IMG/VR virus record: IMGVR_UViG_3300021519_000061 | Coordinates: 1 to 25,989 of that record | Source of the DNA: a virus | DNA: 25,989 bases | Direction: 5' to 3' (one strand) | Shown: positions 19,837 through 25,989 of the stretch, piece by piece | How the letters are laid out: every line of letters starts with the position of its first letter | How positions within the stretch are numbered: position 1 is the first letter of the stretch | Position numbers and translations under genes: made by a program | Notes under the pieces: model-generated | The model's input: only the letters and a program-made list of their open reading frames with translations | What the model was told of the DNA's origin: nothing | Database searches by the model: none

Positions 19837-20100
19837 ATGATTCAAAAGACAATCGTCAGTAATACGAATAATGGTTCTACCACCATTACAGGAACATCGG
19901 CAACAACGCCATCAAACGGGCGAAAGTTTTGGACTACCGTTCAAGTGCTAAATGATGCTGTTTTCACTTTGTTGACAGACTTAAAGGATGAAGGCGGAAT
20001 AGGCTCGACAAGCGTCAAGGCCGGAACTCTTTTAACTGGCAATTTTACAGCCATTACCTTGAGCTCTGGAGTTGTCCGCGCTTACTACGGCGAGCATTAA
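19837..20100 (+). CDS. Small beta-rich virion protein, 87 aa
   Basis: Thr/Ser/Gly-rich with short strands: KTIVSNTNNGSTTITGTSAT, TTVQVLNDAVFTLLTDLKDE, VKAGTLLTGNFTAITLSSGV and the end VRAYYGEH. The repeated TT-x-TG turns and low charge look like a small extracellular or virion decoration domain. Proteins with this profile occur beside capsid genes in many phages. Its start ATG follows GATTTT and has no ribosome-binding sequence; it lies four bases after the previous stop. Confidence 0.7.
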   Translation: MIQKTIVSNTNNGSTTITGTSATTPSNGRKFWTTVQVLNDAVFTLLTDLKDEGGIGSTSVKAGTLLTGNFTAITLSSGVVRAYYGEH

Positions 20101-20104
20101 TCCA

Positions 20105-20173
20105 ATGAACACGAACACTAATAGCGTCGTTACAAGCGGTGCGATTGCTATTATTATGAATTCACGCCCATAG
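20105..20173 (+). CDS. Possible 22-aa peptide
   Basis: A 22-codon ATG frame (MNTNTNSVVTSGAIAIIMNS then RP) fills the 78-base gap between its neighbours, starting four bases after a stop and ending five bases before the next ATG. The middle is hydrophobic. The neat spacing is like its neighbours, but at this length chance cannot be excluded. It may be a coupling peptide for the following large gene, which lacks a ribosome-binding sequence. Confidence 0.35.
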   Translation: MNTNTNSVVTSGAIAIIMNSRP

Positions 20174-20178
20174 TTACA

Positions 20179-21702
20179 ATGGCAGCAAACTTCAATAGCC
20201 TATGCAATGCCGCTTGTATCATAGTATTTGGCGGTAGCGGCGGAGGCGCTCCGGTCAACGTCACGGCCCCAGAAGTCACCGGGACTGCGGCTGTTGATTC
20301 TACGCTTTCCGTGAGCAATGGCACATGGGACGTAACGCCTGATAGCTTCGCCTATCGGTGGGTAAAGACCATGGATGGCGTGACGTTTACCACGATCAGC
20401 GGGGCAACCTCCAATACTTTTACCGTTACGAATAGCGAGTTCAGCTACATGGTTGCGTGCTACGTCACGGCGATCAAAAATGGCCATTCATCAGCGGAAG
20501 CACTTTCCGATTGCACGGCGGAAGTGCAGCCAAGTCGGGCAAATCTGGAGTTTGAAGTCATCGCCGATAACGCTGGTGTCGAGAACGATGTACCCGCAAC
20601 TCTGCCGGATTCGGCGGGGGCGTACTCCGCCAGCCAATCCACAGAGGCATTTCGCGCTCCGCTGAAGACGATCTCTCCAGGCAAACTGGCCATAGAGCTT
20701 GATGGATCGACGCAATTTTACACGCATAACTACCCAGGGTCAGCAGTCAAAACGATTTATGTGGTTGCTAAGGCCGCGTCATCGTCGCAAGCCGCCTATG
20801 CTCCCTTGTACGAGGACGCCTATTGCCGCATTTATGCCGGATTTTTAGGAACGAATTGGGGCGTCTATGACGGGTCAAACCTTATAGCCGGACCATTACC
20901 GACCACAACCGCGATCTTTACAGTCAGTTGGGATGGTAGCAGCCTAAAACTATACTTGAATGGCGAGTTGTTATCCACAACCACTACAGACTGCGTGGGC
21001 AATTCCGGTTCCATTGGCGGGGAGGGAGCTTACGGAAGGTTTTTCGCTGGCAAGATAGCACAAATCAAATCATTCAGTATTGCCCACGATTTCACCGAGT
21101 TATCCGCACATGTCCAATACTTGGCCGCCAAGTACGCCATCGCCCTTCTCCCCACCCCCACCAACCTAATCGCCGGAGCCAGCGGCGGCATGGTGCGGCT
21201 GTCATGGTCGGACGTTGGGGCGACGACGTACACCTACTGGCGCAACGGGGTGCAAATCACCCCCGGCATCACCGACACCTTCGTTGACCTGACGTTCGCC
21301 GAGTGGTCCGCTGGTGTGCATACCATTTCTGCTTTAGACGCCTATGGAGAAACTCCGCAGAGCGCGGGGCTTGATCCAACGGTTGACGCTGGTATACCTG
21401 TCAATGTTACTGCGCCTGTAGCCGTCACTTACGGCGATGGGGCCTCTGTTGATCCTGCTAACGGCGGCAGCCTCGGCGAATGGTTGAACCTTAACAATAT
21501 CGTTGGCAACTATATTCACTGGGCGCCCGCAGGCAGCGATGAGTTTGGATCCATTGCCGATGCAACCGGAGGCAACACCATGACCTTTACCGTTCCTTCA
21601 GGGTATTCAGGCGATGCCGAAGCCCGGGTGAATTTCACCAATTCCATTGGTTCCGCACCAGTCCCCACGAAATCAAACTCAGTTCCTTACAGCGCCGCAT
21701 AA
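20179..21702 (+). CDS. Multi-domain surface protein: Ig-like, LamG-like lectin fold, FN3-like, Ig-like
   Basis: The 507-aa protein is a string of beta domains. Residues 25-118 are Ig-like (PVNVTAPEVTGTAAVDSTLS, FAYRWVKTMDGVTFTTISGA). Residues 125-320 look like a concanavalin/LamG fold (KLAIELDGSTQFYTHNYPGS, FTVSWDGSSLKLYLNGELLS, GKIAQIKSFSIAHDFTELSA, then VQYLAAKYAI). Residues 327-402 are FN3-like (PTPTNLIAGASGGMVRLSWS, YTYWRNGVQI). Residues 406-505 are Ig-like again, and PVNVTAP repeats there. Such proteins decorate capsids or tails and bind sugars or mucus. I find no enzyme motif and no signal peptide, as expected for a virion part. Head fibre versus tail adhesin cannot be settled. Confidence 0.78.
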   Translation: MAANFNSLCNAACIIVFGGSGGGAPVNVTAPEVTGTAAVDSTLSVSNGTWDVTPDSFAYRWVKTMDGVTFTTISGATSNTFTVTNSEFSYMVACYVTAIKNGHSSAEALSDCTAEVQPSRANLEFEVIADNAGVENDVPATLPDSAGAYSASQSTEAFRAPLKTISPGKLAIELDGSTQFYTHNYPGSAVKTIYVVAKAASSSQAAYAPLYEDAYCRIYAGFLGTNWGVYDGSNLIAGPLPTTTAIFTVSWDGSSLKLYLNGELLSTTTTDCVGNSGSIGGEGAYGRFFAGKIAQIKSFSIAHDFTELSAHVQYLAAKYAIALLPTPTNLIAGASGGMVRLSWSDVGATTYTYWRNGVQITPGITDTFVDLTFAEWSAGVHTISALDAYGETPQSAGLDPTVDAGIPVNVTAPVAVTYGDGASVDPANGGSLGEWLNLNNIVGNYIHWAPAGSDEFGSIADATGGNTMTFTVPSGYSGDAEARVNFTNSIGSAPVPTKSNSVPYSAA

Positions 21703-21703
21703 T

Positions 21704-22207
21704 ATGACCACACGCCCACCCATCGCCTACACCGAAGCCGACAAGGTGAGCTTCGCCAAGTCCGAGTATCAAAAGATACTGAACCTCGGCGACATGGCCT
21801 TTCGTCGCACGCCCGAGCAAATCACCGCCGCGCATTCCGCCGCCAGCCAAAGCGAAGTGGAAGCCATGCGGCCCACGCGCACCCTCGAAGCCGAATTGCT
21901 GGAACTGCAAACGACCCGAGCAAACGCCCTGGTGCAGATGATGGTCATGCTGTGGCAACCGCGCTTTCCGACCATGCCGACAACTGCCGAAATGTTGGCA
22001 GCACGCGGCACCGATGCCAAAGGCGACTTCGACGCGCACGCCGCACATGTTAGCTTTCTCTGGGTCGATTCCACTCGCCGTGAAATACTGGTTTCTGCAA
22101 TGGCTCGCCACCACATTACCGTCAGTGCCGACAATCAGGGAAAACCCGTGTTTTCATGCCGGAAACCATTCACCGTCAATGCAGACGGAACAATCACACT
22201 TAACTGA
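21704..22207 (+). CDS. Hypothetical protein, 167 aa, GC-rich codon use
   Basis: The ATG at 21704 starts two bases past the stop of the surface protein; the frame before it is shadow. The protein begins MTTRPPIAYTEADKVSFAKS, has helices rich in Ala, Glu and Gln (TPEQITAAHSAASQSEVEAM, LEAELLELQTTRANALVQMM), and ends with short strands (HHITVSADNQGKPVFSCRKP, FTVNADGTITLN). No family is recognised; a virion or assembly role follows from its place. Its codons use C and G in the third position far more than genes on either side, so it may have been acquired recently. Confidence 0.72.
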   Translation: MTTRPPIAYTEADKVSFAKSEYQKILNLGDMAFRRTPEQITAAHSAASQSEVEAMRPTRTLEAELLELQTTRANALVQMMVMLWQPRFPTMPTTAEMLAARGTDAKGDFDAHAAHVSFLWVDSTRREILVSAMARHHITVSADNQGKPVFSCRKPFTVNADGTITLN

Positions 22208-22209
22208 TC

Positions 22210-22512
22210 ATGGTTTTCAAACGCAACAGCGACTTTCTGGCGACGGTAATTTACAATCCAGTTGGCGATGATCCATCCACGCTTTCGGGAATTACGGTCA
22301 CTAGCTCGTTTGAAGATGAAAACGGCAATAAATACGCTGGCACTGTATCAGTAGCCAATGATTACCTATCGTTCACCGTTTCGCTTTCGGACACTTACAC
22401 TGCTGTTTGGCCTTTGGGTCATGTCCTATGGGATGTGAAATTCGTAAACGGATCAACCACATTCTACAGCGCAACCGAGACGCTCGAAATCATCAAGAAC
22501 ATCACTCCATAA
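22210..22512 (+). CDS. Small beta-sandwich phage protein, 100 aa
   Basis: The protein begins MVFKRNSDFLATVIYNPVGD, followed by LSGITVTSSFEDENGNKYAG, SVANDYLSFTVSLSDTYTAV and WPLGHVLWDVKFVNGSTTFY, ending ETLEIIKNITP. The WPxGxxxWDxxF...G...Y(S/T)xTxxLEIIxxIT pattern is common to small phage proteins made next to tail or connector genes and thought to be a beta-sandwich; its exact role is not known to me. Its stop overlaps the next gene's start (TAATG). Confidence 0.76.
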   Translation: MVFKRNSDFLATVIYNPVGDDPSTLSGITVTSSFEDENGNKYAGTVSVANDYLSFTVSLSDTYTAVWPLGHVLWDVKFVNGSTTFYSATETLEIIKNITP

Positions 22513-23309
22513 TGTTCACTTACTCAATCAATGGCGGAACAACGGGAATTCTCGAAAGCACTGGATTTTCCACGCCTAGATTTAGCGGGCAGATTCGCAA
22601 GCGCCGTGGTCACATTGGACGGATGCCGTACAGCTTGAATGGCGAAATGGAGTTGTTGCCAAAAACAACAGCAATACGGAACACGCGCCAAGAATTGGTT
22701 CTGTGCCACTTTAACGGAAGTAATGGCGCTACATCATGGACCGAAGTTCACGGCGCAAATTGCGCCTCAACATCGCCATCCGCACTGTCTACAGCAAGCC
22801 CAAAATTCGGATCAGCTTCTGTTGTTTGCGGCCCGCCAGCGGTTGATGGAGATAAGGATTTTACTATAACACCGTCAATTGATTGCAATTTAGCCGATCA
22901 GGATTGGACAATCGAATTCTTCATAAAGACTTCAACGACTGGCGCTTTTGACCTTTGGTTTGTTGGCAGTATTCGCATTGAATACACAGCCGAAATGGCG
23001 GGAATTATGGTGAACCTTGAAGGGGGCGGTTCTATTAGCGGATCTGGCGCTGGCGCTTATGCTGGCGTTTGGACTCACATAGCATTAGTCCGTTTCGGTA
23101 ATAGGCTTTTGATGTTTGGCGCAGGAATTAAAATTGTTGATTCCGAGAGCTTTAGCGCAACTTCTCGCGTGGCTCATACTGATAATTTGATCACTGCCAG
23201 ATCATTATTTAGCCAACCAACATCCGTTGGAATTGATGAAATGCGAATAACTCGCGGTCATGCGTATTATACGGCAAACTTCACGCCGCCATCGGCTCCA
23301 TTTTCATGA
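22512..23309 (+). CDS. LamG-like (concanavalin fold) virion protein, 265 aa
   Basis: I use the ATG at 22512, which overlaps the previous stop, since the longer frame reads through another gene. After a basic N-terminal 55 residues (FSGQIRKRRGHIGRMPYSLN) comes a LamG-like domain: LVLCHFNGSNGATSWTEVHG, FGSASVVCG, NLADQDWTIEFFIKTSTTGA, YAGVWTHIALVRFGNRLLMF and the closing DEMRITRGHAYYTANFTPPS. These strands match the phage and bacterial laminin-G/jellyroll family used to bind glycans. It is the second lectin-fold protein in 3 kb. Virion location is inferred from position. Confidence 0.82.
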   Translation: MFTYSINGGTTGILESTGFSTPRFSGQIRKRRGHIGRMPYSLNGEMELLPKTTAIRNTRQELVLCHFNGSNGATSWTEVHGANCASTSPSALSTASPKFGSASVVCGPPAVDGDKDFTITPSIDCNLADQDWTIEFFIKTSTTGAFDLWFVGSIRIEYTAEMAGIMVNLEGGGSISGSGAGAYAGVWTHIALVRFGNRLLMFGAGIKIVDSESFSATSRVAHTDNLITARSLFSQPTSVGIDEMRITRGHAYYTANFTPPSAPFS

Positions 23310-24142
23310 ATGACGTAACTTACAAGGACTGTCTTTGGACGTTGGCAATCAACGCAGGTCTGAACCCTGATCCGGCAGCTAGCGACGACGGCAGGACTAA
23401 TATTCGTAATATTGACCGTTCTCAATGGACGCAATATCTGAATGATGCGATTGATTACGTATGGACGCTTGATCCGTTCTCTATCTTTCCATGGATAGTC
23501 AAAGAGGCGACTCCAACGGTAACAAACAATTCGTTCCAAATCTCAGATATTGAGAATGCAGAGTTTTGGACGGCTTGGAGAGTTGACCCAAGGCCGTATT
23601 TCAAGATGGATGCTTCCACCTATCCGGCTGGATTTTGCTATCGTGACTTGGAGCGGTTGCGCCTTGGTTCTGCTCTAGACGCAGACCAAGCGACTGTTAA
23701 CTATCACACGCAAGTTCCTTATGACTTTGGCGCGACTGGTGACGTAACGGTTTTCTACCGCGCTCCTACTTTGAAATGGGCATGGACGCCAGTTGATACA
23801 ACGAAGACTTACAATTCCGTTGGAACGCTCGTTTACGCAGGCGACACGGACGGTAATGTTTACAAGTCTATTGCAACAGCGGCACTTGGAAACGCGCTGA
23901 CTGACACAGCTAAATGGACCGTCCAGAAACTACCGCAGCAATTTCGCAAGCTCGTTATTGCCGAAGCTGAACGCCGCCGAATCACTGCCAAGTCTCCAGC
24001 TAAGTCAGAAGGCGATGCAGATTACCAAGCGCAAGTCGTAGCAAAAGAGGAAGATATTCTATTACAGAAGGCCGACCATACGCAGAAAGCCTGCCCATGG
24101 CTGCGCCGCAGTTACGAAGATGTTAACAGCCGATCCCACTAA
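23306..24142 (+). CDS. Probable head-tail connector (adaptor/neck) protein, 278 aa
   Basis: The start overlaps the previous stop (ATGA). The first part, MNDVTYKDCLWTLAINAGLN and SQWTQYLNDAIDYVWTLDPF, is a helical segment like that of adaptor proteins which bind below the portal. The middle has strands (GDVTVFYRAPTLKWAWTPVD, GNVYKSIATAALGNALTDTA), and the C-terminus is helical with basic/acidic helices (KLPQQFRKLVIAEAERRRIT, KEEDILLQKADHTQKACPWL). Its location after capsid genes and before other structural proteins suits a connector, but I see no definitive signature. Confidence 0.55.
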   Translation: MNDVTYKDCLWTLAINAGLNPDPAASDDGRTNIRNIDRSQWTQYLNDAIDYVWTLDPFSIFPWIVKEATPTVTNNSFQISDIENAEFWTAWRVDPRPYFKMDASTYPAGFCYRDLERLRLGSALDADQATVNYHTQVPYDFGATGDVTVFYRAPTLKWAWTPVDTTKTYNSVGTLVYAGDTDGNVYKSIATAALGNALTDTAKWTVQKLPQQFRKLVIAEAERRRITAKSPAKSEGDADYQAQVVAKEEDILLQKADHTQKACPWLRRSYEDVNSRSH

Positions 24143-24987
24143 TGTCTGAAACCTGGAAACTAGTACCGACAGCCAACCCCGAACAATGGTCCTTTGTTGT
24201 CAAGGTTAGCACGCAAGACTTGCGCCCAGAAATGCAGATGAAAATTGATACTCCTTACAAGGAGGTTCAAATCGGAGAACGTAAGCGTGTAAATGAAGGA
24301 TGGGGCGAGTATCTGTACAAGGAGACAACGCCTTCGCAGGACGATGGATTCATTGAACTGCTATTTGTTGCGCCTCCGAATAAGGATGCAAACGGCGATC
24401 TTGTACAACCAACGCCTTACCGATCCACTCCAAGCTTTGAAAGTAATGTTCCTTGGCCCCCAGTCCTTGAGGAATTACCAAACGGTAAATACATTGACTT
24501 CAATGAAGACAACCGCATCCCGTTCCAAGCCGTGGGCGGAACTGAGGATAAGTACATCCCGCGAACGAAGATCACTTATAACCTGCGTCCTGCATGGCAA
24601 GGATTGACGCTCGTTATCACGGAAGAATACCTTTCCTCTGTTCCGTGGACGGTCGATCAGTTAGCGGTAGATCAACCTTCGCCGCAAGAAGTGCGGTTTG
24701 AGCTATTCGCGCAGAACGCGCAAGACGTGCGAGTGATTCCGCCCTGCCTTCATGGCGATATTGAAATGCCAGCGCTTGGAGGTGTAACCACGTACCCTTA
24801 TGGTGGAGGCGATGAGGGATACAGGCCCGCCGTAGATAATCCAATGACATTCTTGGCAACTAATCATGAAGAATGGCAACCGTACAGAGTTCGCGCCTCG
24901 CAAGAATACTCGAATGGCGTTTATCGAATTACCATTGCCACGGCATATCCGCCAAATACTGACGACCTTGTAGAATTCACCAACTAA
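24142..24987 (+). CDS. Virion structural protein, unknown, 281 aa
   Basis: It starts on the A of the previous stop (TAATG). The strand-rich sequence has QWSFVVKVSTQDLRPEMQMK, a Pro/Gly-rich middle with many aromatic residues (NVPWPPVLEELPNGKYIDFN), ITYNLRPAWQGLTLVITEEY and a C-terminal YRVRASQEYSNGVYRITIAT. No known enzyme motif or membrane segment. Position between a probable connector and a further structural gene suggests a tail-hub or nozzle-type component. The function is not identified. Confidence 0.7.
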   Translation: MSETWKLVPTANPEQWSFVVKVSTQDLRPEMQMKIDTPYKEVQIGERKRVNEGWGEYLYKETTPSQDDGFIELLFVAPPNKDANGDLVQPTPYRSTPSFESNVPWPPVLEELPNGKYIDFNEDNRIPFQAVGGTEDKYIPRTKITYNLRPAWQGLTLVITEEYLSSVPWTVDQLAVDQPSPQEVRFELFAQNAQDVRVIPPCLHGDIEMPALGGVTTYPYGGGDEGYRPAVDNPMTFLATNHEEWQPYRVRASQEYSNGVYRITIATAYPPNTDDLVEFTN

Positions 24988-24991
24988 CGAT

Positions 24992-25399
24992 ATGGCATAC
25001 ACCTTTCCAACTGACTGCCCTTCATTGGCATCCGCAACTTTCACTGCTACCACGTACTATGTGCGAGTTCGTGGCGGGCGTGAAATCGTGCTTGAGGACA
25101 TTGTTTCAAAGGCTCAAGTCCAGCTAACCAAGACTTCCGGCACCTACCGAAACACAGGACCAGCAATTATCAACCAGACCCCCGGCTCTGCGAGTTGGGT
25201 CTATCTAAAAGGCGTTCCGTCTTCCGCTTGGGTGTATGGTACTGACGTTTGGTTTAGTGATGAAATCAAAGGCATTGAGCCGCATTTCCATAATTCCGTT
25301 GAAACTCATTGGGAATACACTAACTCTGCGGGTGCTAAGTTTCATATTCCAATGAAAGACTTCAGGGGAGACGGAACTAAACCTTCACGCATTATCTAA
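24992..25399 (+). CDS. Virion structural protein, unknown, 135 aa
   Basis: It begins MAYTFPTDCPSLASATFTAT and continues YYVRVRGGREIVLEDIVSKA with QVQLTKTSGTYRNTGPAIIN, ASWVYLKGVPSSAWVYGTDV and FHNSVETHWEYTNSAGAKFH, all strand-like with Ser/Thr/Tyr turns. A small beta-rich virion component is likely. It lies four bases after the previous gene and two bases before the next, without a ribosome-binding sequence. No family recognised. Confidence 0.72.
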   Translation: MAYTFPTDCPSLASATFTATTYYVRVRGGREIVLEDIVSKAQVQLTKTSGTYRNTGPAIINQTPGSASWVYLKGVPSSAWVYGTDVWFSDEIKGIEPHFHNSVETHWEYTNSAGAKFHIPMKDFRGDGTKPSRII

Positions 25400-25401
25400 C
25401 T

Positions 25402-25989
25402 ATGAGCGGATACGCCCCAATTCTTCCAGGTGCAATGCCTCCACCGATTGCGGGCATGACATGGGCTGGTGGCAGTCCAACACCTCCACCTATGCAGCGC
25501 GACAGGCTCAAGGGTAACGGGCCTGGGCAGTTGCAACAGATGCAGCAAATCAATAGCCAGCGAGTCGCGGCAGGGCAACCGATGCAATTTGGAATGCCTG
25601 CATTCTCGCCATTCATAGACCCTTCTGCTCAAATGGGCGGCGGTGGAGGCGGGCATGGCGGCGGCTTTGGAGGAATGCAGCATCAAGCGCATATGCAAGG
25701 CGGTCACGGTTTTGGTTCGTACCAAATGCCAGATGACGCAGTGAAGCCACCCCCACCACTGCCAGGGGCTCCAATGAATACCAACTTGCAAGGATTCAAT
25801 CGCGGTTATGCGAGCGATCCGTTGCAATCGTTGAACCATGGGCCAGCTACATCATGGAGCGGGCCGTCGCCAGGAGCTACACCTCCGTTGACTAAATTGG
25901 CGACGGGTGGAGTGTTGCGCCCTGGTCAATCTGCAATCGTTGGCGACGATCCAAACGGAGTGCCGACGGGTAATGAGGAAGTTGTTCAT
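25402..25989 (+). CDS. Gly/Pro/Gln-rich virion protein, 3' truncated by window edge
   Basis: The frame is open for 196 codons to the last base, so the C-terminus is missing. The N-terminal 160 residues are low complexity: MSGYAPILPGAMPPPIAGMT, a Gln-rich stretch, a Gly/His run (GGGGGGHGGGFGG) and Pro clusters. The last part, LATGGVLRPGQSAIVGDDPN then GVPTGNEEVVH, resembles the GGxxxxGxxAxVGExGxE motif found in tape-measure and other internal or tail proteins. It could be an ejection/internal protein, a tape-measure-like protein or a tail component. The start ATG at 25402 lies two bases after the previous stop. Confidence 0.65.
   Translation, partial: MSGYAPILPGAMPPPIAGMTWAGGSPTPPPMQRDRLKGNGPGQLQQMQQINSQRVAAGQPMQFGMPAFSPFIDPSAQMGGGGGGHGGGFGGMQHQAHMQGGHGFGSYQMPDDAVKPPPPLPGAPMNTNLQGFNRGYASDPLQSLNHGPATSWSGPSPGATPPLTKLATGGVLRPGQSAIVGDDPNGVPTGNEEVVH

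Noticed and set aside
21635-22114. 159-aa minus-strand frame
   Set aside because: Antisense to the GC-rich gene at 21704; long open antisense frames arise easily in high-GC3 sequence.
1-25989. tRNA genes, CRISPR arrays, insertion sequences, integrase
   Set aside because: I looked for cloverleaf arms with a GTTCRA-type T-loop, regularly spaced identical repeats, transposase/recombinase motifs and terminal inverted repeats, and saw none by eye.

Overview
The window looks like a contiguous piece of a tailed double-stranded DNA phage (class Caudoviricetes), or a prophage of one. Nearly all genes lie on the + strand, packed tightly with 1-4 base stop/start overlaps. Reading left to right, they form a recombination module, a replication module, an accessory island of small genes, and a packaging/capsid/virion module. 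I see no tRNA, CRISPR array, insertion sequence, integrase or recognisable lysis gene. Both ends are cut inside genes: a methyltransferase on the left and a low-complexity virion protein on the right. A large portal (755 aa), a scaffold and a DUF5309/SU10-like capsid, with no sheath or tail-tube gene in view, make a short-tailed (podovirus-like) virion the better guess, but this is inference. The host cannot be named. Many strong genes, including the capsid gene, start without a Shine-Dalgarno (SD) sequence, which points to a host tolerant of SD-less initiation. TTGAC-type promoters argue against Bacteroidetes.

Region 1 (1-3683) holds the C-terminal part of a DNA methyltransferase, an ERF-type single-strand annealing protein, a YqaJ/lambda-type exonuclease, a VRR-NUC nuclease, a small protein with an SSB-like acidic tip (DDSEIPF), a small winged-helix-like protein and two small unknowns. 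The annealing protein and exonuclease form a Red-like recombination pair, and the SSB-like protein is a plausible third partner.

Region 2 (3684-6371) begins with a 259-base non-coding control region. It has TTTGTCAA repeats, a promoter and a predicted structured RNA of about 130 nt ending in a strong terminator. The RNA has a hairpin loop that is complementary to the terminator's internal loop. After it come an unknown gene, a replication initiator with an apparent lambda-like origin embedded in its linker (a 22-bp perfect palindrome, an in-frame 16-bp repeat and a 61-nt T-free tract), and a DnaB-type helicase. No primase is seen.

Region 3 (6368-9728) contains three Cys-rich, zinc-finger-like proteins, one of them a modular protein with repeated linkers. 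These are followed by small unknown genes under at least two of their own promoters, closed by a strong terminator. The small genes would fit host-takeover or anti-defence roles, but no function is visible.

Region 4 (9729-25989) starts with a lone minus-strand gene with an operator-like palindrome at its start. A TTGACA promoter then precedes the small terminase, four small genes in two pairs and, between those pairs, a non-coding stretch with direct repeats and a GC-rich patch. Next come the large terminase, a small HTH-like gene, portal, scaffold, major capsid, a likely decoration protein, several small virion-type proteins, two lectin-fold (LamG-like) surface proteins, a probable head-tail connector, two unknown structural proteins and the partial Gly/Pro/Gln-rich protein.
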